Of a stretch of 64,000 nucleotides of DNA, positions 1 through 7,922 are shown one piece after another; within the stretch, counting starts at the first letter, position 1, and every line of letters begins with the position of its first letter. The translations under genes were made by a program, and so were the position numbers. Location of the stretch: assembly GCF_900102875.1 (NCBI RefSeq), contig NZ_FNGH01000010.1, positions 62,001 to 126,000 of the forward strand, given 5' to 3'. This DNA comes from Franzmannia pantelleriensis (GTDB taxonomy: Bacteria > Pseudomonadota > Gammaproteobacteria > Pseudomonadales > Halomonadaceae). The notes below the pieces were generated by a model that ran no database searches, was not told where the DNA came from, and saw only the letters and a list, made by a program, of their open reading frames with translations.

Positions 1-132
1 TATTTCGCTTGGCTCATGGCTTGCCAGCTCAGAGAATGAATCTATACCTATTTCCTCAAAGCGCTTAACAACCGTAGGCCCAACGCCTTTTAACGCCAGC
101 AGAGCGGTTCTTTCCGATTCAGTGAATGCCAT
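1..132 (-). CDS. Helix-hairpin-helix protein, partial (Cdd1/pathogenicity-locus type)
   Basis: The first 44 codons of a minus-strand gene are visible; the rest lies beyond the left edge. The translation starts MAFTESERTALLALKGVGPT and contains the KGVGPTVVKRFEEIGI pattern of a helix-hairpin-helix DNA-binding motif, as in the small Cdd1 family. The frame is open from the ATG at 130-132 to the window edge. It follows the nucleotidyltransferase gene on the same strand, in the run of short genes that looks like an integron cassette array. Function beyond probable nucleic-acid binding is not known. Confidence 0.6.
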   Translation of the reverse strand, partial: MAFTESERTALLALKGVGPTVVKRFEEIGIDSFSELASHEPSEI

Positions 133-180
133 ATTAAGGATCCAAAGGTCAAATAACGAAAAGCTCATCAGAGCTCCGCC

Positions 181-729
181 TCATGTATAACGCTCATCAT
201 CACCGATGACAGACCGGCGCGGGGCAGAGATTTTGCCATCCGGTGCCTGGCCTGATTGTGCGCTCTTTCGGATGGCACGGATATCCTCGACATCTACCGG
301 CCGTGAAAGCGCAGCTTTATATCGGATTAGGTCTTCCCGCAGCATAAGCGGAAGCTCTAGACCCAGCACATCCACGATCACATAGCGAGAAAAATCCATA
401 TTAAGCCGAACCCAAGTCTCGTTACCTGCATCGAAAATTCGTGGGCCGTCAGCACTCCCCACCTCCACCTTTATCCCTTTATACTTAAACTGAACGTAGG
501 TCAGATCCCAGCCTTCCTCTTGGCGGTGAGCGGCAGCTTTGGATACAAATTCCTGACCGGCCTGAACTACAGACACAAAGTGCTCACCAGGCACGAAAAG
601 ATCAATGTCATGCAGGTCGCGCTCAGAGCCATACCCCTTTGCAGCGAGTCCTCCACAGATCAGAAAGGGGATATTCCTATCTCTCAGTAACCCCACAATC
701 CATTGGGCTGCTAAATGATGCACAGGCAC
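181..729 (-). CDS. Nucleotidyltransferase-fold protein (MazG-related/AbiEii-like)
   Basis: This 182-residue protein carries the nucleotidyltransferase signature: a GG at residues 26-27 followed by HDIDLFVP near residue 40, whose two Asp residues would bind metal. Such folds occur in antibiotic nucleotidyltransferases and in AbiEii-type toxins; the substrate cannot be told from sequence. It lies alone between two attC-like hairpins on the same strand as its neighbours, which suits a gene cassette. No antitoxin partner (AbiEi) is next to it, so a toxin role is not supported. Confidence 0.6.
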   Translation of the reverse strand: MPVHHLAAQWIVGLLRDRNIPFLICGGLAAKGYGSERDLHDIDLFVPGEHFVSVVQAGQEFVSKAAAHRQEEGWDLTYVQFKYKGIKVEVGSADGPRIFDAGNETWVRLNMDFSRYVIVDVLGLELPLMLREDLIRYKAALSRPVDVEDIRAIRKSAQSGQAPDGKISAPRRSVIGDDERYT

Positions 730-740
730 TCCCTATACTC

Positions 741-789
741 ATAATGACGAAGTTAAAGAGCGCATCAGCTCCTTGTAAAAAAGCGTTAT
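741..789 (-). repeat. attC-like imperfect hairpin
   Basis: Between the nucleotidyltransferase and the SDR remnant, 753-761 pairs imperfectly with 768-778 (GAGC against GCTC flanked by TTA/TAA). Outer ATAA and TTAT ends lie at 741 and 789. On the minus strand one end reads GCATAACGC, close to an integron R box, but the other end lacks a clean GTT. A similar hairpin core occurs at about 141-190. A cassette recombination site is possible, not proven. Confidence 0.3.
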
Positions 790-1105
790 GCCGATTCACT
801 CGCATTATAGAGCGCGACTCGCCAAACTGAGAAATAATCAGCCTTTGGTTCGTATTCTAGGAGTGCTCGGCCATCTGTCAGGTATAACCTTTTGAGTCGG
901 TTGTCAGATATGCCGTGTACAATAGCAAACGGCTCCTCCCTTAGATCTCTTTCGATACAGCGAACAAAGAGCTCGCAAAGATCTTTAGGATCTATCAAAG
1001 CGCTTAGATCGCGTCCGCTCATCCGTCCTCAATCGTTTGCATGTTAGAAGGCGCCAATACGAATTGCTATAGCTTTGAGTCCCTTCTGATACGCAAAAAG
1101 AGCGT
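786..1105 (-). pseudogene. Decayed NAD-dependent epimerase/dehydratase (SDR) C-terminus
   Basis: The last 78 codons (from 1022) translate as a sugar/uronate-type SDR C-terminus, with SALIDPKDLCELFVRCIE and FAIVHGISDNRLKRLYL. The same frame continues upstream with YQKGLKAIAIRIGAF, the conserved strand preceding that region in the family, but is broken by in-frame TAA and TGA codons between about 1024 and 1046. The NAD-binding Rossmann half is missing. The gene is therefore a 5'-truncated, mutated remnant rather than a small protein. It directly abuts an attC-like site. Confidence 0.65.
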
Positions 1106-1192
1106 ATTAACGGTGAGGTAACCGGCGCCGGAGCACAGCAAAGGAAACCAGAATCGGTACGCTACGGCGTCCGGTTTATCGCCTGGTTAAAA
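1105..1192 (-). repeat. attC-like integron recombination site
   Basis: The two ends, 1108-1130 and 1166-1189, form an imperfect palindrome with attC architecture: TAAC/GTTA outer boxes, an unpaired spacer, and inner arms AACCGGCGCC against AACCGGACGCC with one extrahelical base. The middle, about 35 nt, is unrelated. It separates the DUF6429 gene from the SDR remnant, all on one strand, as cassette boundaries do. A covariance-model search for attC would settle it. Confidence 0.55.
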
Positions 1193-1208
1193 AACCTACT
1201 ATCCAAGT

Positions 1209-1439
1209 TCACGAGTCCTTGGTGAAAAATGTCTGGAACAGACGCTCCGACTCTTTGAGACCGTCCACAGTGAGCAGGACAGACTTAGCCTTACCAACCG
1301 GGTTCTCAATGAGCCCCTTTTCGTGAAGCCTATTCATGGCATCCCAATCAAAGGACTTCCACGCCCGACCGCCATCATGCAAAGTCAAGTATAGCAAAGC
1401 CAATACGACATCATCGATTTTCTCTTCATCAATCTCCAT
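1209..1439 (-). CDS. DUF6429 family protein
   Basis: The 76-residue protein begins MEIDEEKIDDVVLALLYLTL and contains WKSFDWDAMNRLHEKGLI, the conserved core of DUF6429, a small widespread family of unknown role. The length fits the family, and the compact helical layout with a basic segment looks like a winged-helix-type small protein (inference). It lies between two attC-like sites, consistent with a mobile gene cassette. Confidence 0.75.
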   Translation of the reverse strand: MEIDEEKIDDVVLALLYLTLHDGGRAWKSFDWDAMNRLHEKGLIENPVGKAKSVLLTVDGLKESERLFQTFFTKDS

Positions 1440-1463
1440 GGCTCATCCTCTGGTGATGTGCCC

Positions 1464-1533
1464 TTTTAACGATCCGGCTCTGCCTATTCAAAAAGCGCGA
1501 CAGTCGGTTCTGTTCGCTGCAGCGCCTTGCTAG
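1464..1533 (-). repeat. Possible attC site
   Basis: Between the GNAT stop and the DUF6429 start, the minus strand reads from CTAGCAAGGCGCTGCAGCG to GATCGTTAAAAGG, matching the order of an attC R''/L'' end and a GTTRRR R' end. The TAG stop of the acetyltransferase overlaps the first box. Arm pairing is weaker than at 1105-1192. Confidence 0.3.
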
Positions 1534-2096
1534 GTGCCAGTTTTCTCCTCTCCCCATTCCTCCACAAGAATGGAATACATGGCAAGGTCTTCGTATACGT
1601 CCCATTTTCGGATGCTCTGGCGAAATGTACCCTCATAGGACATGCCTATCTTCTGCATCACACGGCCTGAGGCGGGATTACGGACAAGATGCCGCCCCTG
1701 AATCCGGTTCAGGCACAACTCTGTAAAGCCGTAATTCACCAGTGCCCGGACTGCCTCGGTCGTGTAACCACGGCCCCAGAAGGGCAATCCGATCCAGTAG
1801 CCGAGCTCACCTACCGCATGTTTGGGGTTGATAGAAAGCCCCACCGTCCCGACTAGCTGTTCGGACTCGGTCTCAACTACCGCGAAAGTCGCCAACGTCC
1901 CATCATCAAAGTGCCGAGCATGGGATGCAATCCACTCCTCCGCGACGCCTTCGTCATAAGGATACGGGATATTGAGAGTCGTATCGGCAATGCTCCACTC
2001 TCCGGCGAGTCTCTGGACATCACGCGCATCCGCGAGCACGAAGGGTCGCAGGTGAAGTCGTTGCGTCGTGAACTGCGGTTGTTTCTTGCTCGGCAC
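1530..2096 (-). CDS. GNAT N-acetyltransferase (RimJ/RimL type)
   Basis: The 188-residue protein has the RimJ/RimL layout: TQRLHLRPFVLADARDV at the N-terminus, the acetyl-CoA loop GYWIGLPFWGRGYTTEA (Q/RxxGxG/A type) mid-protein, and LNRIQGRHLVRNPASGRVMQKIGM near the end. It probably transfers acetyl from acetyl-CoA to a protein N-terminus or small amine. The best start is GTG at 2094-2096. It would be the first cassette next to the integrase remnant if the integron reading is right. Confidence 0.85.
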   Translation of the reverse strand: MPSKKQPQFTTQRLHLRPFVLADARDVQRLAGEWSIADTTLNIPYPYDEGVAEEWIASHARHFDDGTLATFAVVETESEQLVGTVGLSINPKHAVGELGYWIGLPFWGRGYTTEAVRALVNYGFTELCLNRIQGRHLVRNPASGRVMQKIGMSYEGTFRQSIRKWDVYEDLAMYSILVEEWGEEKTGT

Positions 2097-2106
2097 TTTC
2101 TATTGA

Positions 2107-2289
2107 CTCGCGGCTTTGGCAACTAACCAGGGAACGGATATTCTAACAGCGCAGGAGCTGCTGGGGGACAAGCGCCTCGAAACGACGCAGATCTTCACTC
2201 ATGCGCTGGGTAAGGCTTCGCCGGAGTCCGCAGCCCACTGGGTTAATTGGTTAGTGACGTACTTTAGGTACGCTACCGCCCCTACCTGA
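2107..2289 (+). pseudogene. Tyrosine recombinase C-terminal remnant (integron integrase-like)
   Basis: The plus strand encodes GTDILTAQELLGDKRLETTQ followed by IFTHALGK, matching the end of integron integrases and XerC-type recombinases (GxDIRTVQELLGHKxxxTTxIYTH). The nucleophilic Tyr is Phe and the His of the GH motif is Asp, and the N-terminal and catalytic Arg regions are gone, so it cannot work. Its orientation, divergent from the cassette-like genes to its left, is that expected for intI after a deletion removed attI and the 5' part. Confidence 0.6.
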
Positions 2290-2479
2290 CAGCATCGATG
2301 ATGCCTCGCATCATCCTGGTGCGGCAGTCTATGCGTACCCTGATACTTCATGGCCATCTTAAGTCGCCTTTGTTTTATCACCCTAACCAAGCGGTGTGCC
2401 AAGGGCAATTCTCTCGACGACATGAGCCTGGACGTTCATCACATGGCATTGGCGTGCGCATAGAGAGCTTTACCGCTGA

Positions 2480-3100
2480 TCATTCGCGACGCGACATTAG
2501 CAGCCCTACCCCAGCACTCCCCATCAGCCCCGCGCATACCCGATTGAACAGCCGTCGCATCGCGGGACGTGAGAACCAGTGTTGCAGCACTTTGCCAAAG
2601 AACGCATATCCGGCGATGGCAACCCACTCGAGCATCAAGAACAGCACGCCTAGCACCAGGAACTGGCCCGCGACATTGCCTGCAGGGTCAACGAACTGTG
2701 GCAGAAAGGCGGTAAAGATCAGGATCGCCTTTGGATTACCGGCGGCCAGCAGGAACTCTTGCCTTGCCAGTTGGAACAGGCTCTTTCCTCCCAGGGCGCC
2801 ACCTCCACTGTCGGAGGTGTCAGCCGTCCAGAGCTGGTAAGCCAACCAAATCAGATATAGCCCTCCCACCACCTTTATCATCAGGAAGAGTTTTTCGGAG
2901 GTATATAACACCGTCGCCAGCCCAGTGGCCGCTAGCGTAATCATGCCCACGAATGCCACTAGGCGGCCGATGCCGGCATAGCAGGCCACTCGCACGCCGT
3001 AGCGTTTTGCGTTGGCCATGGAGAGCAGGTTGTTCGGCCCAGGCGCCATATTCAGTGCAAAGCACGCGGGTATGAATAGCAGTACGGTCATTAAGGTCAC
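2480..3100 (-). CDS. LysE/RhtB-family amino-acid exporter
   Basis: This 206-residue membrane protein shows the family signature MAPGPNNLLSMANAKRYG after the first membrane segment, a conserved GNPKA motif in the middle, and about six hydrophobic segments. It would export an amino acid or related metabolite. GTG at 3098-3100 is the chosen start because GGAGG lies 10 nt before it; an ATG at 3089-3091 is the alternative. It directly follows the stop of an MFS remnant, so its original promoter may have belonged to a longer operon. Confidence 0.85.
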   Translation of the reverse strand: MTLMTVLLFIPACFALNMAPGPNNLLSMANAKRYGVRVACYAGIGRLVAFVGMITLAATGLATVLYTSEKLFLMIKVVGGLYLIWLAYQLWTADTSDSGGGALGGKSLFQLARQEFLLAAGNPKAILIFTAFLPQFVDPAGNVAGQFLVLGVLFLMLEWVAIAGYAFFGKVLQHWFSRPAMRRLFNRVCAGLMGSAGVGLLMSRRE

Positions 3101-3102
3101 GG

Positions 3103-3255
3103 TTACGTCTCCTCCCTGAGATAAGCGCAGGCACAACCATTACACCGGATAACGCCGAGTGTCGCGATCACCCCAACCAGCAGCGTCAAACCAAAGATAC
3201 TCAGTGCGGTGTAATAGCCAGAGGTATCGGCCAGCACACCAGCATGAAACCAAGG
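3103..3255 (-). pseudogene. MFS transporter C-terminal remnant
   Basis: In this frame the minus strand reads GVLADTSGYYTALSIFGLTL followed by hydrophobic residues and a TAA at 3103-3105, two bases before the exporter start. This is the usual last-helix region of a major facilitator (G-x-LAD-xTG-Y). An in-frame TGA precedes it at about 3256-3258 and no upstream transporter sequence remains. It is a leftover of a deleted gene. Confidence 0.55.
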
Positions 3256-3313
3256 TCAAGCGGATAACAAGTATGGTCAGTACGTGGCTTTTGGATCAAC
3301 GCCCCGTACTGAT

Positions 3314-5026
3314 TCAGCGCTTGAGGAAGTTGCTCTTGACCAGGCTCACCACCTCATCCATGCGCCCGGCGAGTACCGCCTTGCCGGAATAGAGCGCGGT
3401 GGAGGCGACCTGCCCGGCTTCCACCTTAGGCGGCATCACCAGTTCCATGGGGTTGACCTTCACATCCAGCAGCGCCGGCCCCGGCTGGGCGAACAGCTCG
3501 CCGAGGGCTGTATCGAGCTCGTCCTCGCGTTCGACGCGCTTGCCCCACATGCCAATGGCCTCGGCCAGGCGCCCGAAATCGGGGTTGGTCAGGCCAGTGT
3601 AGGCATCCAGCAGCCCTTCTACCTTCTGCTCCAGCTCAACGAAGCCCAGCGAGCTGTTGTTGTAGATCACCAGCTTGAGCGGGATCTGCTCCTGCACCAG
3701 GGTCAGCAGATCGCCGAGCAGCATCGCCAGCCCGCCGTCGCCGCACATCGCCACCACCTGGCGCTGGGGGTGGGCAAGCTGAATCCCGATCGCCTGGGGG
3801 TAGGCGTTGGCCATGGTGCCGTGTTGCAGGCTGGCCAGGGTACGGCGACGGCCGTGGGTCTGGATATGGCGCAGCATCCACACCATCGCGCTTCCGGTGT
3901 CGGCGGTGAAGATGGCGTCCTGGGCGGCCAGGCGGTCGACGGCCAGGGTCAGCTCCTGGGGATGGATCAGGCCGTCGTCGCGGGTGTTGTGCGCCGACTT
4001 CTCCAGCGACTTGCGGTGGTGCTTCAGGCACTTGTCGAGCCAGCGGGTACTGGTCTGCTCCTCGACCACCTCGAGCAGCGCCTCGCAGGTATCCCGGGCG
4101 CTGCCCACCAGGCCGATGTCCACCGGATGGCGGCGACCGATCTGCGCTGGATCATGGTCGACCTGGATGATGGTCGCCTTGTCGGGATAGAACTGGGTCC
4201 AGGCGAAGTTGCAGCCCAGCAGCAGCAGAGTGTCGCACTCGGCCACCGTTTCATAGCCACCCTCCAGGCCGAAGATCCCGGTCATGCCGACCTGGTAGGG
4301 ATTGTCGTGTTCGATGAAGTCCTTGGCCCGCGAGGACCAGGCCACCGGCGCCTTGAGCTTCTCCGCTAGCGCCAGCACCTGCTCGCGGGCATGCTCGCAG
4401 CCGGAGCCGGCAAAGATCGAGATCTTGCCGCCGCGGTTGAGCTGCTTGACCGCCGGCACGAACGACTCGGCACTGGGCCGCAGCGCGTAGTCGAAGCGGT
4501 GCGCGCGGTAGGGAAGGTCCTGGGACGGTCGCTGGGTGAACAGGTCGCCGGGCACGATCAGCACCGCCACACCGCGCTTGGTAAGCGCCGTTTGCGCGGC
4601 GATGGCAGTCATGCGGCGGGCCTGCTCGGGGGAGACCAGGGTCTCGCAGAACACGCTGTACTGCTTGAAGATCGGCGACTGGTCAACCTCTTGGGGAAAG
4701 CCGACGCCGGACTCGCCAATCGGCACCTGAGAGGCGATGAAGACAACCGGCGCCCCGTTGCGGTGAGCATCGAACAGGCCGTTGACGAAGTGCAGGCTGC
4801 CCGGCCCGCAGGAGCCGGCACATAGCGCCAGCTCGCCGGTCATGTAGGCTTCGCCGCCGGCGGCGAAGCCGCCAACTTCCTCGTGGCGCACCGGTACCCA
4901 CTGAATCTGGCTCTGGCGCAGGCTATCGGTGAAGTGATTGAGGGTGTCACCCACCACCCCGTAGCAGCGCTTGGCACCGGCATCCTGCAGTGTCTCGACG
5001 ATGATGTCGGCAACGTTCTGGTTCAT
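3314..5026 (-). CDS. poxB: Pyruvate dehydrogenase (quinone), PoxB
   Basis: The 570-residue thiamine-diphosphate enzyme aligns by eye with E. coli PoxB over its whole length. The catalytic Glu lies in RHEE (residues 47-50), the ALCAGSCGPGSLHFVNGLFD segment follows at 68-86, and the ThDP-binding GDG...NN runs from 429 to 457. PoxB oxidatively decarboxylates pyruvate to acetate and CO2 and passes electrons through FAD to ubiquinone at the membrane. The C-terminal stretch (LVKSNFLKR) matches the membrane-activated tail. It is monocistronic; the start ATG is preceded by GGAAGG. Confidence 0.93.
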   Translation of the reverse strand: MNQNVADIIVETLQDAGAKRCYGVVGDTLNHFTDSLRQSQIQWVPVRHEEVGGFAAGGEAYMTGELALCAGSCGPGSLHFVNGLFDAHRNGAPVVFIASQVPIGESGVGFPQEVDQSPIFKQYSVFCETLVSPEQARRMTAIAAQTALTKRGVAVLIVPGDLFTQRPSQDLPYRAHRFDYALRPSAESFVPAVKQLNRGGKISIFAGSGCEHAREQVLALAEKLKAPVAWSSRAKDFIEHDNPYQVGMTGIFGLEGGYETVAECDTLLLLGCNFAWTQFYPDKATIIQVDHDPAQIGRRHPVDIGLVGSARDTCEALLEVVEEQTSTRWLDKCLKHHRKSLEKSAHNTRDDGLIHPQELTLAVDRLAAQDAIFTADTGSAMVWMLRHIQTHGRRRTLASLQHGTMANAYPQAIGIQLAHPQRQVVAMCGDGGLAMLLGDLLTLVQEQIPLKLVIYNNSSLGFVELEQKVEGLLDAYTGLTNPDFGRLAEAIGMWGKRVEREDELDTALGELFAQPGPALLDVKVNPMELVMPPKVEAGQVASTALYSGKAVLAGRMDEVVSLVKSNFLKR

Positions 5027-5231
5027 TTGCGAATCCTTCCGCGTCAGCGGCAGCCAGGGGGGCTACCTTTTCAACCCGCTGCCCTCATGGCATCGGTAGT
5101 ACTTTCCAGCCTAGGCCCTGCCGTGGACGGGTGACAAATCCCTCGCCTGCGTTAAGCGTTGACTTGGAGGGCAGCGACGGTGCCCACTATGCTAAGCACA
5201 TATTGCGTTGCATCAACGCCTGGGAGGCGAC

Positions 5232-6257
5232 ATGCCCGAGACCAAAGCCATCGACCTTGCACTACAGGGCGGGGGCGCCCACGGCGCCTTTACCTGGGGC
5301 GTGATCGACCGCCTGCTGGAAGACCCGCGCATCGAAATCGAGGGCATCAGCGGCACCAGCGCCGGCGCCATGAACGCGGTGGTGGTGGCCGAGGGCCTGA
5401 CCCGCGGCGGCGAGCAAGCCGCACGTGAAGGGCTGGAAGCCTTCTGGCGCGCGGTCAGCGAGGCGGCCATGCACAGTCCCATCAAGCGCACCCCGCTGGA
5501 CATGCTGCTCGGCAACTGGAGCCTCGACCACTCCCCCGGCTACGTGATGATGGATTTCATGACCCGCGTGGTCTCGCCCTACCAGTTCAACCCGTTCAAC
5601 CTCAATCCGCTGCGCGACCTGCTGGCCGAGCTGGTCGACTTCGAGCGGGTGCGCCGCTGCGAGTCGCTCAAGCTGTTCGTCTGTGCTACCGATGTGAAGA
5701 GCGGCAAGCAGCGGATCTTTCGCCGCGAGGAGATGAGCGCCGATGCGGTGATGGCCTCTGCTTGCCTGCCGTTCATGTTCCAGGCCGTGGAGATCGACGG
5801 CCGCGCCTACTGGGATGGCGGCTACGTCGGCAACCCGGCGCTGTTCCCGCTGATGGAGGAGTGCGGCTCACGAGACATCGTGGTCGTGCAGATCAACCCC
5901 ATCGAGCGCGACGAGGTGCCGACCAGCGCCGCGGCGATTCTCAACCGCATGAACGAGATCACCTTCAACGCGTCGCTGATCAAGGAAGTGCGCATGGCGG
6001 CCATGCTCAAGGGCCTGATCAGCGACAGCGGCATGGATATCGGCTGCTACCGCGACACCCTGTTCCACCGCATCAGCGCCGACGACGCCTTGGACGGGCT
6101 ATCGGTGTCGAGCAAACTGAACGCCGAGTGGGCCTTCCTGTGCAAGCTGCGCGACAGCGGCCGCAAGGCCTGCGACGCCTGGCTCGACGCGGCCTTCGAC
6201 GACCTCGGCAAGCGCTCGACGCTGGATATCGACAGCGTCTACCTGCAGCAGGAATGA
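5232..6257 (+). CDS. Patatin-like phospholipase
   Basis: The 341-residue protein has the complete patatin catalytic layout: the glycine-rich oxyanion loop GGGAHG (13-18), nucleophile Ser43 in GTSAG, and catalytic Asp195 in DGG. It probably hydrolyses acyl esters of phospholipids in the cytoplasm or at the inner membrane; there is no signal peptide. The ATG at 5232 is chosen because GGGAGG stands just upstream. It is divergent from poxB, with about 200 bp between them for two promoters. Confidence 0.9.
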   Translation: MPETKAIDLALQGGGAHGAFTWGVIDRLLEDPRIEIEGISGTSAGAMNAVVVAEGLTRGGEQAAREGLEAFWRAVSEAAMHSPIKRTPLDMLLGNWSLDHSPGYVMMDFMTRVVSPYQFNPFNLNPLRDLLAELVDFERVRRCESLKLFVCATDVKSGKQRIFRREEMSADAVMASACLPFMFQAVEIDGRAYWDGGYVGNPALFPLMEECGSRDIVVVQINPIERDEVPTSAAAILNRMNEITFNASLIKEVRMAAMLKGLISDSGMDIGCYRDTLFHRISADDALDGLSVSSKLNAEWAFLCKLRDSGRKACDAWLDAAFDDLGKRSTLDIDSVYLQQE

Positions 6258-6458
6258 CATAACGTTGACGCCGCAAGTGGCAAAACGGGAGCTTGCGGCT
6301 CATGCTGGAGTCGAAGGGGATAACCACCATCATCAGAGGAGGAAAGCAGCGCACGCATCATGGAAGCGACGCTGGGCGCCAGATGACAGCCTGTCACATG
6401 ACCGTAAGGTGTCACTGCCAGTGTCGACATTGCCGTCAACCAAGGAGTGCTTCCACCG

Positions 6459-7868
6459 ATGGTACGACTCGACAAGAAGGCCACCCGGCTTTACGTACTG
6501 GACACCAACGTCCTGATTCACGACCCCGCCGCGCTCTATCAGTTCGAGGAGCACGACGTGGTCATCCCGATGACCGTCCTCGAAGAGCTCGACAAGCACA
6601 AGAACGGCATCCGCGAGATTGCGCGTACCGCTCGGCAAGTCAGCCGCACCCTCTCCGACCTCACTAGCCAGGTCAGTTTCGACGAGATCCAGGAAGGCAT
6701 TCCAATTCCGCGCATCAGCGGCGAGAGCGGCCGCTTGCGCTTCCTCTGTTACCAGGACCTCAAGCCCCTCGACAACCTCGAGGACAGCCCCGACAACCGT
6801 ATCCTCGCCGAGACCTGCCGGCTACGCGACGAGCGCCCCGATGCCTCGGTGATCCTAGTCACCAAGGACATCAATCTGCGGGTCAAGGCCTCGGCGCTCA
6901 AGGTGCCGGTGGAGGACTACCTCAACGACCGCGCCTTCTCCGACAGCGACGCCATGATCGAGGGCGCCAAGGTCTATGCCGACGCCGGTCAGGATGGCAA
7001 CGGCCTGTGGGAGAGCCTCAACGTCGAGGTCAAGGTCGAGCGCATCGACCACCACACCTTCTATCAGCTCAGCGGTGAGGTACCGAGCGACTGGCACGTC
7101 GGCATGCTGGTCTCGGACAGCGACAACGGTGCCGATTTCGAGGCCATCGTACGCGAGCTGTCGCCGAACGCGGCGCGCCTGCAGCTGCTCACCAACTACC
7201 GCCACCACGCCGGGGTGTGGGGGGTACATGCCCACGACAGCCGTCAGAACTTCACCCTCAACCTGCTGATGGACCCGGAGATCGACCTGGTCACCATCGC
7301 CGGCAACGCCGGCACCGGCAAGACCTTCATGACCCTGGCCGCGGCCTTCCAGCAGACGCTGGATGCCAAGCAGTTCGAACGCATCGTGTTCACCCGCGCG
7401 CCGATCCCCATGGGCGAGGACATCGGCTTTCTACCCGGCACCGAAGAGGAGAAGATGTCGCCGTGGATGGGTGCCTTCCACGACAATATGGACAACCTGC
7501 TGCGCAACGAAGATGGCGACACCAGCTGGGACAACGGCGCCACCCGCCAGCTGCTGGGGTCGCGGGTGCAGATCCGCTCGCCGGGCTTCATGCGCGGCCG
7601 CACCTTGAACGACACCTTCCTGATCATCGACGAGGCGCAGAACTTCACTCCTAAGCAGCTCAAGGCACTGGTCAGCCGCGCCGGGCGCAACACCAAGATC
7701 GTCTGCCTGGGTAACGTCGGCCAGATCGACACCCCTTATCTCACCGCCAATACCTGCGGCATGGCAGCGGTGGTCGAGCGCTTCCGCGACTGGCCGCATG
7801 CTGGCCACATCACCCTCAGAAGCGTCGAGCGCTCGCGCCTGGCGTTGGCCGCCGAAGAGCTGCTGTAG
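6459..7868 (+). CDS. PhoH-family ATPase with N-terminal PIN domain
   Basis: The 469-residue protein joins a PIN nuclease-like domain (VLDTNVLIHDP near residue 12, then VLEELDKHK and a late LVTKDINLR acidic patch) to a PhoH ATPase domain. The latter has a Walker A GNAGTGKT, FTRAPIPMGEDIGFLPG, and a Walker B LIIDEAQN. Such PhoH2-type proteins couple RNA cleavage or unwinding to ATP. AAGGAG lies 11 nt before the ATG. No VapB-like antitoxin gene is adjacent, as is usual for the gammaproteobacterial form. Confidence 0.92.
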   Translation: MVRLDKKATRLYVLDTNVLIHDPAALYQFEEHDVVIPMTVLEELDKHKNGIREIARTARQVSRTLSDLTSQVSFDEIQEGIPIPRISGESGRLRFLCYQDLKPLDNLEDSPDNRILAETCRLRDERPDASVILVTKDINLRVKASALKVPVEDYLNDRAFSDSDAMIEGAKVYADAGQDGNGLWESLNVEVKVERIDHHTFYQLSGEVPSDWHVGMLVSDSDNGADFEAIVRELSPNAARLQLLTNYRHHAGVWGVHAHDSRQNFTLNLLMDPEIDLVTIAGNAGTGKTFMTLAAAFQQTLDAKQFERIVFTRAPIPMGEDIGFLPGTEEEKMSPWMGAFHDNMDNLLRNEDGDTSWDNGATRQLLGSRVQIRSPGFMRGRTLNDTFLIIDEAQNFTPKQLKALVSRAGRNTKIVCLGNVGQIDTPYLTANTCGMAAVVERFRDWPHAGHITLRSVERSRLALAAEELL

Positions 7869-7922
7869 CCTCGTCCCTCATCTCTTGCCTCGCTGCGCCC
7901 CGGTTGGTACGGGGCGTAGTCG

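Noticed and set aside
181-729. AbiE toxin-antitoxin system
   Set aside because: Only the nucleotidyltransferase fold is present; no AbiEi-like antitoxin is adjacent.
3284-4825. Plus-strand open frames opposite poxB
   Set aside because: Antisense shadows of a conserved enzyme with no recognisable product.
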